This document shows, one piece after another, positions 27,712-41,183 of a DNA stretch of 64,000 nucleotides. Origin of the DNA: Allobosea sp. BH3 (GTDB lineage Bacteria; Pseudomonadota; Alphaproteobacteria; Rhizobiales; Beijerinckiaceae). Position 1 is the stretch's first letter; every line of letters starts with the position of its first letter. Made by a program: the position numbers and the translations under genes. The notes beneath the pieces were generated by a model that made no database searches, was not told where the DNA came from, and worked only from the letters and a program-made list of their open reading frames with translations. The DNA lies in NCBI RefSeq assembly GCF_025499465.1, contig NZ_JAIMCA010000004.1, forward strand, positions 310,001-374,000, given 5' to 3'.

Positions 27712-28126
27712 TAGAGGTGCCAGTCGGCCTGTAAGCCGGGTTCTGGATGGCTGCAGGATTTCTCCCGCAACGTGACGGCCATTCCTCTGGGACGCACATT
27801 GCTGCGCGCCTCGAGCAACCAACCCGGACGACAAGGCCCAGAAACAGGCCCCTCCCCGCTTGCGCGGAAAGCATCGTCCCTATTCGGTTTTGCTCCCGGT
27901 GGGGCTTGCCATGCCGTCCCCGTTGCCGGGTCCGCGGTGCGCTCTTACCGCACCTTTTCACCCTTACCTCGCCGGAAAAGCCGAAGCTCTCCAGCGCGAG
28001 GCGGTTCGATCTCTGTGGCGCTTTCCCTGGGGTCGCCCCCGCCGGACGTTATCCGGCACCGTGTTTCCGTGGAGCCCGGACTTTCCTCCCTCGCGAACGA
28101 GAGCGGCCGTCCGGCCGACTGGCGAG
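27712..28126 (-). ncRNA. rnpB: RNase P RNA (class A)
   Basis: Catalytic RNA of RNase P, which trims tRNA 5' ends. On the minus strand the 5' part carries the universal GAGGAAAGTCCGGGCTCC block (about 28092-28075) and the 3' part the AGAACCCGGCTTAC block (about 27745-27732). The terminal helix P1 is formed by GCCAGTCGGCC (28123-28113) and GGCCGACTGGC (27729-27719). Total length near 410 nt fits alphaproteobacterial class A. Exact ends are estimated from P1; all open frames across it are spurious. Confidence 0.95.
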
Positions 28127-28175
28127 GGGGGAATGCGCGCTGGCGGGGCCGGCGTCAAGCACGGGCCGCAGAGCA

Positions 28176-28221
28176 GAGCATTTTCAAGCGAAGCGGACAC
28201 CGGTTCGCGTGAAGAAAATGC
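28176..28221. repeat. Dispersed repeat upstream of rnpB
   Basis: GCATTTTC (about 28178) pairs with GAAAATGC (28214-28221) around a core AGCG..CACCGGTTCGCG. This matches the common Rhizobiales intergenic element with a GAGCATTTT...GAAAATGC frame. It sits just upstream of the rnpB 5' end, where the promoter would be expected. Confidence 0.65.
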
Positions 28222-28285
28222 GCCAAGACAAATAGCTGCAGCGCTTCAGCGGTTCGGAGAAACGCGGAAGCGCTGCAGGCGATCG

Positions 28286-28906
28286 TCAGTTGCTCGCCGT
28301 GATCGTGCGCACCTTCGAGCAATAGGTGCGGTTGGCGCCGCTCATGCGGGTGGTCATGTGCCCGCTCTGATATTTCATCACGGTGCGGCAGGTGTCGCCG
28401 CCTGCGAGCCGGTAAGCCTGCGCCAGATACTTCATGGCGTAGCGGGCATTGGTCTCGGCATCGAGCAGGCCGGCAGCGCTGCCGCTATAGCCCATGCCCC
28501 GCGCCGTCTGATGACGGATCTGCATCAGCCCGTAATTGCCGGCATGCGAAGCGCGCGGATTGTAGCGGCTCTCGATCCGGACGACGGCATCGGCCAGCGA
28601 GAACGGCACGCCATTGGCCGCGGCATGGCGGGCGACGATCGCCTTGATGCCCTCGGAACCGGCGGGAGCGGCCAGCGCACGGCTGCTACGGGTTTCGGTC
28701 TTCGCCTCGTCGCGAGCAACCGACCAGCTCGCCTCGGAGGCGACACGCTTGCCGCCCGTCGCCTCGGCCTTGGCGCGAGCGATCTCGGCCTCACGAACAA
28801 TGAAGGCCCGGGCGTCCGTTTCGGCGTTAACCATTTCGCTGGCCGAAGCGGCCGAAGCGAGGCTAATCAGGCACGCCGCAGCGAGACTACCGCAGATATA
28901 TTTCAT
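28286..28906 (-). CDS. Lytic transglycosylase (SLT domain), exported
   Basis: Periplasmic peptidoglycan lytic transglycosylase of 206 residues. A signal peptide (MKYICGSLAAACLISLASAASA) is followed by a variable stretch and an SLT domain: catalytic Glu in DAVVRIESRYNPRASH, then GNYGLMQIRHQTARGMGY and the NARYAMKYLAQAYRLAGGD end. The frame is open to 29002, but ATG 28906 begins the signal peptide. It lies near the amidase at 30058, another wall hydrolase, but on the opposite strand. Confidence 0.93.
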   Translation of the reverse strand: MKYICGSLAAACLISLASAASASEMVNAETDARAFIVREAEIARAKAEATGGKRVASEASWSVARDEAKTETRSSRALAAPAGSEGIKAIVARHAAANGVPFSLADAVVRIESRYNPRASHAGNYGLMQIRHQTARGMGYSGSAAGLLDAETNARYAMKYLAQAYRLAGGDTCRTVMKYQSGHMTTRMSGANRTYCSKVRTITASN

Positions 28907-29303
28907 GTTGAACTCAACCCCATATCGCCATGACTGGCTGGTGGGGCCATTCAACTGATAGCAGAATGTGACGATAATCTGGCGCATTGCATGGAAAAAC
29001 ACAGAAAAAAATACATCAACAGGACTCTATGCTATATTTAACTATTCAGTATCCATATGTATTTTTGGGGCAACAAAGCTTGAGCCGGCCAACCACCCAA
29101 GAACGAATCAAGCAAGCGCCGGATTCGCCCAATTTCCGCCTTAATTCAGCCGACGAACCATACCGGGGCTGAGGCGTTGTGGTTTCGGGGCTGCTCGGCT
29201 TCGGTCGGGGCGCGGCGCGGCAGGTGGTCGCGGGGTGCGCTCTTGCATCCGCGCCGGGGCTTCTCACATCATCCGGCCGGGCTTCCAGGGGATATCTGTC
29301 TTG
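28907..29303. other. Intergenic region with an AT-rich island
   Basis: Divergent spacer of 397 bases. From about 28990 to 29080 it is markedly AT-rich (runs of A and T, TATATTTAAC, ATATGTATTTTTGG), unlike the GC-rich surroundings, and could hold promoters of both flanking genes. The rest (29160-29303) is GC-rich with no feature I can name. No convincing gene on either strand. Confidence 0.5.
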
Positions 29304-30053
29304 ATGGCTTCAACGTTCTGGGGCGCGCTCGGCGGCGGCGGACTCGGGCTCGTGGTCGGCGGACCGCTCGGCGCGCTGCTCGGGGCGCTTGCCGGCCATG
29401 TCCTGGTCGACCGGGAAGGCGCGCCGTTCGGCCCGGCGCCGCGGCAGCTCGTCTTCACCACGGGCCTCGTCGCGCTGGCGGCCAAGATGGCGCGCTCTGA
29501 CGGCGTCGTGACCTGCGACGAGATCACCGCCTTTCGCCGCATCGTCGAGGTTCCGGCCGACCAGCAGGAGCGCATCGAGAGCCTGTTCGACCTCGCCAAG
29601 CAGACCAGCGCCGGCTTCGAGGCCTATGCCGGGCAGATCGCGAGCGCTTTCCATGACGAACCAGCCCTGCTGGAGGACGTGCTGGACGGGCTCTTCCTGA
29701 TCGCTGCGGCCGACGGGGCGATCCATGAGGCTGAGCACGCCTATCTGCGCTCCGTGGCAGCGATCTTCGCCATCTCGGACAAGGATTTCGCCCGTATCGA
29801 GGCCCGCCACGCGCGCCGCCCGGACGATCCCTATCTCGTCCTCGGCGCCAATCGCGATATGGGTGATGCCGAGCTGAAGCGGCTCTATCGCCGTCTGGTG
29901 GCCGATACGCACCCCGACCGCGAGATCGCGCGCGGCCTGCCCGAGGAAGCTGTGACGATCGCGACGAAACGGCTCTCGGCGATCAACGCCGCCTGGGATC
30001 TGATCCGCAAGGAACGCGGCCTGAGCCAGAGCCTCACGCCGGAGCCGGCCTGA
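29304..30053 (+). CDS. TerB-like / J-domain (DjlA-type) protein
   Basis: A 249-residue protein with a glycine-rich hydrophobic N-terminus (WGALGGGGLGLVVGGPLGALLGALAGH, shown here in two parts: WGALGGGGLGLVVGG then PLGALLGALAGH), a helical TerB-like domain with KMARSDGVVTCDEITAF and LIAAADGAIHEAEHAYL, and a C-terminal J domain. The J-domain HPD is present in RLVADTHPDRE. This is the DjlA layout, so a membrane-anchored DnaK co-chaperone is likely. ATG 29304 is preferred over the open frame from 29235. Four bases separate it from the amidase gene. Confidence 0.88.
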   Translation: MASTFWGALGGGGLGLVVGGPLGALLGALAGHVLVDREGAPFGPAPRQLVFTTGLVALAAKMARSDGVVTCDEITAFRRIVEVPADQQERIESLFDLAKQTSAGFEAYAGQIASAFHDEPALLEDVLDGLFLIAAADGAIHEAEHAYLRSVAAIFAISDKDFARIEARHARRPDDPYLVLGANRDMGDAELKRLYRRLVADTHPDREIARGLPEEAVTIATKRLSAINAAWDLIRKERGLSQSLTPEPA

Positions 30054-30057
30054 CCCA

Positions 30058-30846
30058 ATGACCGACACAGCCAAGCCGGACAGCCGCTTCGCGGCCAAGG
30101 TCTTCCCTTCCCCCAACCACGGCGAGCGCAAGCTGCAAGACGGCTCGACAGACCGCCGGCCGGACATGCTGATCCTGCACTACACCGGCATGCCGGTTGC
30201 CGGCGAAGCCTTGCAATGGCTCTGCAACCCGATCTCGCAGGTCTCCTCACACTATTTCGTCTTCGAAAACGGACACACGCTCCAGCTCGTGCCGGAAGCC
30301 CGTCGCGCCTGGCATGCCGGCGCCTCCCATTGGGCCGGCGAGAGCGACATCAACTCCTGCTCGATCGGCATCGAGATCGCCAATCCCGGCCATCCCGCCG
30401 GCCTGCCCGACTTCCCGCCCGAGCAGATCGCCGCGACCCTGAACCTTTGCCGCGACATCTGCGAGCGCTGGTCGATCCCGCCCGAGCGCGTTCTCGCCCA
30501 TTCCGACGTGGCGCCCGGCCGCAAGATCGACCCCGGCGAGAAATTCCCCTGGCGGCACTTTGCCGAGGGCGGCGTCGGCCTCTGGGCCGAGCCCGCGCCG
30601 ATCCACGGCGGCCGCTACTTCGCGCGCGGCGATGCCGGCCAGCCGGTCGAAGCCCTGCAGGCGATGTTCGCCATGCTCGGCTACGGCGTGGCGGTCGACG
30701 GCATCTATGACGAGAAGCTGGAGGCCGTGGTCGCGGCCTTCCAGCGCCATTGGCGGCCGCAGACAGTCGACGGCGTCGCCGATTCCTCGACGATCACGAC
30801 GCTGCGCGACCTGCTGGCGACGACGCAAGGGTCCCGCACCGCCTGA
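30058..30846 (+). CDS. N-acetylmuramoyl-L-alanine amidase (Amidase_2 + peptidoglycan-binding domain)
   Basis: Zinc amidase that removes peptides from muropeptides, AmpD/AmiD type, 262 residues. The zinc ligands fit H in MLILHYTGM, and H and D in VLAHSDVAPGRKIDPG; the core also has SSHYFVFENGHTLQLVPE and SIGIEIANPGHP. A PG_binding_1 domain (VEALQAMFAMLGYGVAVDG) forms the C-terminus. No signal peptide is seen, so it may act in the cytoplasm in wall recycling. It probably shares an operon with the J-domain gene. Confidence 0.93.
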   Translation: MTDTAKPDSRFAAKVFPSPNHGERKLQDGSTDRRPDMLILHYTGMPVAGEALQWLCNPISQVSSHYFVFENGHTLQLVPEARRAWHAGASHWAGESDINSCSIGIEIANPGHPAGLPDFPPEQIAATLNLCRDICERWSIPPERVLAHSDVAPGRKIDPGEKFPWRHFAEGGVGLWAEPAPIHGGRYFARGDAGQPVEALQAMFAMLGYGVAVDGIYDEKLEAVVAAFQRHWRPQTVDGVADSSTITTLRDLLATTQGSRTA

Positions 30847-30949
30847 CCCGAAGCTCTCCCAAAGATTGCAGGAAGTTAACTCGCGGACAGTCGCCGTTTC
30901 TGTCAATCTGCGGCCCTTATGGCGCTTTGCGCCGACAAGGGGGCAGACC

Positions 30950-32599
30950 TTGCGTAGATGGCTGATCGCATCGGGAGTGATCGTGCTGGCGGCAGCCGGA
31001 GGCTATTGGGCGCTGCGCCCGGCCGGCGGCGCTGCCAATGAACCCGCTTACCGCACAGCTTCGCTGGACCGCGGCCGCATCACCGCGGCAGTGCGCGCCA
31101 CCGGCACGCTGACCCCGGTCACGACCGTCCTCGTCGGCTCCCAGCTCTCCGGGCAGATCGTAGAGATCCTGGTCGACTACAACTCGCAGGTGAAGGCGGG
31201 CCAGGTCGTCGCGCGGCTCAACAGCGATCAGATCAGGACGCGCCGGGACGCTGCCCAGGCCGATCTGGAGCAGGCGAAGGCCGACCTCACCGTCAAGCGC
31301 GCCCAGCTCGAACGCGCCCGCACCGCCCGCACCAAGGCCGATTCCGTCATCCGCGACATCGAGGCCCAGCGCGACCGGACCACCGCGCAGCTCAACGATG
31401 CCAAGCGCACCTTCGATCGTCAGAACGAGCTGTTCAGCCGCAGCACCGGCTCCCAGCAGAATCTCGACACGGCCCGGACGCAGGTCGAGATACAGACGGC
31501 GACTCTGACCTCCAACGAGGCACAGCTCACCTCGGCCCGCGCTGAGTTGAAAGGGCTCGATGCCGACATCCAGCTCGCCGAGGGCCAGGTCCAGTCCGGC
31601 CTCGCTTTGATCGGCAGCCGCGAGGCCAAGCTGCGCGACATCCTGATCGACCTCGAGCGCACCGACATCCGCTCGCCGGTGGACGGCGTCGTCGTCCAGC
31701 GCCAAGTCGATCTCGGCCAGACGGTCGCGGCCTCCCTCTCCGCGCCGACCCTGTTCCAGATCGCACAGGACCTGCGCACCATCGACATCTACGCCAATAT
31801 CGACGAGGCCGATGTCGGCCGGCTGAAGCCGGGCCAGCCGGTCTCCTTCACCGTCAACGCCTATCCGAACCGCAATTTCCAGGGCCGCGTCGAGATGGTC
31901 CGTCTCGGCGCCCAGACCATCCAGAACGTCGTGACCTATACCGGCATCGTCCGCGTCGAGAACCGCGACATGGCCCTGCTGCCGGGCATGACCGCGAATT
32001 TGCAGGTCGTGACCGAGGACCGGCCCGACGTGCTGCGCGTCCCGAACGCAGCCCTGCGCTTCCGCCCCGCGGGCGCTGCTGCCGTGGCCTCTACCACGGC
32101 CGCCGGCCCCGAAGGCGAGCGCGGCCCGCGCGCCGGTATCGCGCTGCGCGAGCGGATCGAGGCCGAGCTGCAACCGACCGCCGAGCAGAAGCAGGCAATC
32201 GCCGAGATCCTGAAGGACCGCCGCGGCACCCGCGAGGCCATGGCCGGCCTCTCGCAGGAGGAGCGGCGCGCCGCCTTCCGCGCCGCGCGCACCGAGCTCG
32301 TCGCCAAGATCGGCGCCGTCCTCGATCCCGAGCGGCGCGCGAAGTTCGAGGCGATCATGCAGGAGGGCGCGGCCGCCCCGCGGCAAGGCGTGCCGGGCCG
32401 GCTCTATGTCCTCGACGGGGCGGGTCAGCCCAAGCCGGTTCCGGTCATGCTCGGCCCGACCGACGGTGCTTTCACCGAACTGCTCGGCGGCGAGGTCAAG
32501 GACGGCGCACTGGTCGTCATCGGCGGTGGTCCGCGCGTCACCACCGCGCCCGAGCAGCCGGCGGTGCGCCCCCGCGGCGGCGCGCCGCGGCTGTTCTGA
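30950..32599 (+). CDS. MacA-like periplasmic adaptor with helical insertion
   Basis: Membrane-fusion adaptor of a tripartite MacB-type efflux pump. One N-terminal membrane segment (LIASGVIVLAAAGGYWAL), lipoyl halves (TVLVGSQLSGQIVEILVDYN; IRSPVDGVVVQRQVDLGQ), a long hairpin coiled coil between them, and a beta-barrel domain. At about residues 390-472 there is a Glu/Arg-rich helical insertion (ELQPTAEQKQAIAEILKDRR onward), before the last segment GRLYVLDGAGQPKPVPV. I start it at TTG 30950, which follows a GGGGG; upstream the frame is open but only shadows the amidase gene. It is followed at 12 bases by its ABC ATPase. Confidence 0.88.
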   Translation: MRRWLIASGVIVLAAAGGYWALRPAGGAANEPAYRTASLDRGRITAAVRATGTLTPVTTVLVGSQLSGQIVEILVDYNSQVKAGQVVARLNSDQIRTRRDAAQADLEQAKADLTVKRAQLERARTARTKADSVIRDIEAQRDRTTAQLNDAKRTFDRQNELFSRSTGSQQNLDTARTQVEIQTATLTSNEAQLTSARAELKGLDADIQLAEGQVQSGLALIGSREAKLRDILIDLERTDIRSPVDGVVVQRQVDLGQTVAASLSAPTLFQIAQDLRTIDIYANIDEADVGRLKPGQPVSFTVNAYPNRNFQGRVEMVRLGAQTIQNVVTYTGIVRVENRDMALLPGMTANLQVVTEDRPDVLRVPNAALRFRPAGAAAVASTTAAGPEGERGPRAGIALRERIEAELQPTAEQKQAIAEILKDRRGTREAMAGLSQEERRAAFRAARTELVAKIGAVLDPERRAKFEAIMQEGAAAPRQGVPGRLYVLDGAGQPKPVPVMLGPTDGAFTELLGGEVKDGALVVIGGGPRVTTAPEQPAVRPRGGAPRLF

Positions 32600-32610
32600 G
32601 GGCACCGGCG

Positions 32611-33356
32611 ATGCCCCTGATCGAAACCCGCGATCTCTCCCGCGTCTACGACCTCGACTCCGGCCGGGTTACGGCGCTGGACCGCGTCTCGCTCGCCATT
32701 GAGGCCGGCGACCTCGTGGCGGTGATGGGCCCCTCCGGCTCGGGCAAGTCCACCTTCATGAACCTCATCGGCTGCCTCGACCGGCCGAGCGGCGGGCATT
32801 ATCGGCTCGATGGCGTCGCGGTCGAGACGCTGTCGGGCGACGGGCTGGCGAGCCTGCGCAACCGCAAGCTCGGCTTCGTCTTCCAGCAGTTCAACCTGCT
32901 GCCGCGCATCGACGCCTGCGCCAATGTCGAACTGCCGATGGTCTATGCCGGCGTCGCACGCGCCGAGCGGAAGCGGCGCGCCCTGGCGGCACTCGCGCGC
33001 GTCGGCCTCGCCGAGCGGGCCCATCACCGGCCGATGCAGCTTTCCGGCGGCCAGCAGCAGCGCGTCGCCATCGCCCGCGCCCTCGTCAACGAGCCTCGCC
33101 TGCTTCTTGCCGACGAGCCGACCGGCGCCCTCGACAGCCGCACGGCGCTGGAAATCCTCGCCCTTTTCCAGGAGCTCAACCGCGAAGGCGTCACGGTCGT
33201 CCTCGTCACCCACGATGCCGAGGTCGCGCGCCATGCCCGCAGGCTGATCCGCTTCCGCGACGGGCATCTTCTGAGCGATACGCGGCAGGAGCCGGCTGAT
33301 GCCCGCGGCGCGCTCATGGCGCTCGATACCGGCGCGGTTCTGCCGGAGGCCGCGGC

Positions 33357-33360
<4 letters not shown>
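32611..33360 (+). CDS. ABC transporter ATPase, MacB/LolD type
   Basis: Nucleotide-binding subunit of 249 residues. Walker A GPSGSGKST is near residues 45-53, Q-loop VFQQFNLLPR, signature LSGGQQQRVAIARAL, Walker B LLLADEPTGALDS and the switch His in LVTHDAEVARH. The YxLDGxxV-type MacB spacing and the cognate adaptor and permease genes place it in a MacAB-like export system. It overlaps the permease start by 4 bases. Confidence 0.95.
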
Positions 33361-34589
<1,229 letters not shown>

Positions 34590-34661
34590 GGCGGCGCAAG
34601 AATCCGTTAACCAGACGATCCTAGGTTGCAATTTGTCGACAGGGCAGCCGGGAGAAGCACC

Positions 34662-35606
34662 TTGAACAGCCTGCGACCAGCCCCCGCCGCAACGTTTCTG
34701 GACGGAGCCGTCCAGCCCGGCGCGATCGGCGCCTGGGAATGCAACCTTGCCAACAACGCACTGACCTGGACCGACGGCGTCTACGATCTCTTTGGCCTGC
34801 GCCGCGGCAGCGAGATTTACCGCAGCTCAACCCTGGACCTCTATGAAGAGAGCTCGCGCCGCGAGATGGAGCGCCTGCGCGCCAGCGCCATCCGCGAGGG
34901 CCGGGGCTTCGCGCTCGATTGCCGGATCGTGACGGCCGCCGGGGAGAAGCGCTGGATGCGCCTCGTCGTCGGCGTCGGCCACCAGAACGGCCGGCCGTTC
35001 CGCATTTTCGGCTCCAAGCAAGATATCACGGCCGAGAAGGAATTATGGACGGGCCTCTCCGCCCGCGCGCGGGGCGAGCCCCTCACGAGCGTCACCGCCC
35101 GTTCCGGCCTCGGCGATGCGTTGCGCCATGTGCAACCCGGTCACGACGCCGCCTCGGCGCGCATCGCCCTCGTGATCTTCTCGATCGATGGCTTCGGCCC
35201 GCTTCTCGACCGCTTCGGCAAGGTTTCCGGCGGCGTCCTGGAGCGCTGCCTTGCCGAGCGGCTGAAGCGCGTCTTCCCAGACTCCCTCTCGATCGAGAAG
35301 GCCGGCGAGGGAAGCTTCACCGTGCTGCTGCGCATGCCCGGCGACCGGCGTCATCTGCAGGCGGCTCTGAACGGCATGCGCCCGCTCCTTTGCCGCCCCG
35401 TCCCGCACGGAGCCCTCGTGTTGGATTTCACCCTCTCCATCGGCGCCTCACTGGGTACGCCCGAGCGCTGCCGTGCTCCTCAGGAGCTCCTTGCCGAGGC
35501 GGAGGCCGCGCTGCTCGTTGCGGGCACGGCCGGTGGCAACTGCGTGAACATCTTCGATGGTCCCATCGCGAGGCCGCGCTTCGCCGGCAGTTCCGCGCCG
35601 GCCTGA
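34662..35606 (+). CDS. PAS domain protein with degenerate GGDEF-like domain
   Basis: A 314-residue protein: a PAS_3-type sensor (GAIGAWECNLANNALTWTD to FRIFGSKQDITAEKEL, about residues 20-135), then a domain with the GGDEF fold pattern (ALVIFSIDGFGPLLDRFG ... DFTLSIGASLGTPE) in which the signature position reads GEGSF. Loss of the GG(D/E)EF active site argues against diguanylate cyclase activity; a c-di-GMP or GTP receptor or purely structural role is possible. TTG 34662 is chosen because GGGAG lies at the right distance. Confidence 0.82.
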   Translation: MNSLRPAPAATFLDGAVQPGAIGAWECNLANNALTWTDGVYDLFGLRRGSEIYRSSTLDLYEESSRREMERLRASAIREGRGFALDCRIVTAAGEKRWMRLVVGVGHQNGRPFRIFGSKQDITAEKELWTGLSARARGEPLTSVTARSGLGDALRHVQPGHDAASARIALVIFSIDGFGPLLDRFGKVSGGVLERCLAERLKRVFPDSLSIEKAGEGSFTVLLRMPGDRRHLQAALNGMRPLLCRPVPHGALVLDFTLSIGASLGTPERCRAPQELLAEAEAALLVAGTAGGNCVNIFDGPIARPRFAGSSAPA

Positions 35607-35609
35607 AGC

Positions 35610-36053
35610 CTAGTCCAGCGTCCGTATGAAGATGATCGAACCGTCCAGGCCCCTGCCCATGTCGCGCCAGCCGTGGCGGCGATAGAAGCGCTCGGCCCGC
35701 GTGCCGCTGCCCGTGGTCAGCCAGGCCTGCGAATGGCCGGCGGCCTTCAGCCCGGCCAGCGCCGCATCCAGTAGCGCACGGCCATGGCCGTGCCCCTCAT
35801 GCGCCGGATCGATGAACAGCGCCCAGATCAGCGCCGTCTGATGATTGGCGCAGCTGAAGCCCACCACCTCCCCGTCGCATTCGGCAACGAAAAAGATCGC
35901 CTGCTCGCGATACCAGTCGACCTCGGCCTGCGTGACCTTCGACGGGTCGGAGAGCTGGTTCTCGCGCACGCCCATGCGGATCGCAGTGATGCGCGGCTGA
36001 TCCTCTGCCCGCGCCGGGCGAATGAGGGCCGGGTGAGCTTCCAGCGCGTTCAT
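35610..36053 (-). CDS. GNAT family N-acetyltransferase
   Basis: A 147-residue acetyltransferase with the GNAT core: IRPARAEDQPRITAIRM start, AECDGEVVGFSCA strand, acetyl-CoA loop in HEGHGHGRALLDAAL, and the AERFYRRHGWRDMGR C-terminal motif. The substrate is unknown. Its ATG overlaps the stop of the PhnA-like gene by one base (TGATG), so the two are co-translated. Confidence 0.9.
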   Translation of the reverse strand: MNALEAHPALIRPARAEDQPRITAIRMGVRENQLSDPSKVTQAEVDWYREQAIFFVAECDGEVVGFSCANHQTALIWALFIDPAHEGHGHGRALLDAALAGLKAAGHSQAWLTTGSGTRAERFYRRHGWRDMGRGLDGSIIFIRTLD

Positions 36054-36361
36054 CAGCGCTTGCGCACGAATTCGGTGCGCAGCACCAGGCCCTTGATCGT
36101 GTCATGGCGACAATCGATCTCCTCGGGGTCGCCGGTGAGGCGGATCGAGCGGATCACCGTGCCCTGCTTGAGGGTCTGGCCGGCGCCCTTGACCTTCAGG
36201 TCCTTGATGAGGACGACGGAATCGCCATCGGCGAGCAGATTTCCGGCCGCATCCTTGACCTCGACCTGCGATGCCGCGGCGGCCGCAGCCGCAACCTCCG
36301 AAGCCGGGCGCCACTCGCCCGTCGCTTCGTCATAGACGTATTCGTCGTTGTCGTCGGCCAT
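36053..36361 (-). CDS. PhnA/YjdM-like protein
   Basis: A 102-residue protein with the PhnA C-terminal domain: VKDAAGNLLADGDSVVLIKD, LKVKGAGQTLKQGTVIRSIR and the closing DCRHDTIKGLVLRTEFVRK. The usual N-terminal zinc ribbon is replaced by an acidic stretch with EYVYDEATGEWRP. Despite the name, this family's role in phosphonate use is doubtful. ATG 36361 is preceded by AAGG. Confidence 0.88.
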   Translation of the reverse strand: MADDNDEYVYDEATGEWRPASEVAAAAAAASQVEVKDAAGNLLADGDSVVLIKDLKVKGAGQTLKQGTVIRSIRLTGDPEEIDCRHDTIKGLVLRTEFVRKR

Positions 36362-36514
36362 GACCGCCTTGCTCGTCCTGTCGCCGCCGGTCACCCCGGC
36401 CTGATCCGCGGTTAAACGAGCCGACCGGATAATTCAACAAGACACGCTTGTATAATCTGCAGCCGCAAGCCTTCCGAGCAGCACGCCACTGGCGTGCCGC
36501 TCGGGCGGAGCTCG

Positions 36515-40267
<3,753 letters not shown>

Positions 40268-40271
40268 CAGT

Positions 40272-41183
40272 TCACTCCGCAGCCACGGCCTGCGCTGCAG
40301 GCTTCTCGGGCTTCAGGCCGACGAGATGGCAGATCGCATAGACCAGATCGGCTTTATTCATCGTGTAGAAATGCAGGTCAGAGACGCCGCGGTCGATCAG
40401 GTCCAGCACCTGCTCGGCGCAGACGGCGGCGGCGACCAGCCGGCGCGTCGCCGCGTCGTCCTCCAGCCCCTCGAAGCGGTCGGCCAGCCATTGCGGCACG
40501 CTCGCACCGGTCTTGCGGGCGAAATTCGCGGTCTGCTTGAAGTTCTGGACAGGCACGATGCCCGGCAGGATCGGGATCTCGATGCCCCGCGCCCGGACCT
40601 TGTCGAGATAGCGGAAATAGACGTCGTTATCGAAGAAGAACTGGGTGATCGCCCGCGTCGCGCCGGCATCCACCTTCTTCTGCAGAGCGTCGATATCGGC
40701 ATCGAGCGAAGCGGCTTCCGGATGCTTCTCCGGATAGGCCGAGACCGTCACTTCGAAATCGCCGATGCGCCTCAGGCCCGCGACGAGGTCCGAGGTCTGG
40801 TGATAGCCGTCCGCATGCGGCTCGTAGACCGTGCCGAGCCCGCCGGCCGGGTCGCCGCGCAGCGCCACGACATGGCGAACGCCGGCATCCCAATAGGAGC
40901 GGATCACCTCGTCCACCTCGGCCTTCGAGGCCGAGACGCAGGTGAGATGCGCGGCCGGCTTCAGCCCGGTCTCGTCGACCATGCGCTTGACCGTTGCGTG
41001 GGTACGCTCGCGCGTCGAGCCACCGGCGCCGTAGGTCACGGAGACGAAGGCGGGCGAGAGCGGCTCGAGCCGGCGCACCGACTCCCACAGGGCGACCTCC
41101 ATCTCCTCCGATTTCGGCGGGAAGAACTCGAAGGAGACGCGCGGGCGGCGCGTGCCGTGCCGGCTGGGGCGGAAAGCATTCAT
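40272..41183 (-). CDS. metF: Methylenetetrahydrofolate reductase MetF
   Basis: FAD enzyme making 5-methyl-THF, the methyl donor for MetH. Start ATG 41183 overlaps the stop of the regulator gene by one base. Visible family motifs are [15 protein letters not shown] (N-terminus), [16 protein letters not shown], the GDP motif in [12 protein letters not shown], and [13 protein letters not shown]. It has 303 residues, typical. The frame is open to 41981 but only as a shadow of the regulator. Order regulator-metF-metH implies one operon. Confidence 0.97.
   Translation of the reverse strand: MNAFRPSRHGTRRPRVSFEFFPPKSEEMEVALWESVRRLEPLSPAFVSVTYGAGGSTRERTHATVKRMVDETGLKPAAHLTCVSASKAEVDEVIRSYWDAGVRHVVALRGDPAGGLGTVYEPHADGYHQTSDLVAGLRRIGDFEVTVSAYPEKHPEAASLDADIDALQKKVDAGATRAITQFFFDNDVYFRYLDKVRARGIEIPILPGIVPVQNFKQTANFARKTGASVPQWLADRFEGLEDDAATRRLVAAAVCAEQVLDLIDRGVSDLHFYTMNKADLVYAICHLVGLKPEKPAAQAVAAE

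Noticed and set aside
27449..28235. Several open frames on both strands between ohr and the lytic transglycosylase
   Set aside because: They overlap the RNase P RNA, whose conserved 5' and 3' blocks and P1 helix are clear.
36053..36361. PhnA-like protein considered as evidence of a phosphonate degradation operon
   Set aside because: No phosphonate genes are nearby, and the family name is not backed by function.
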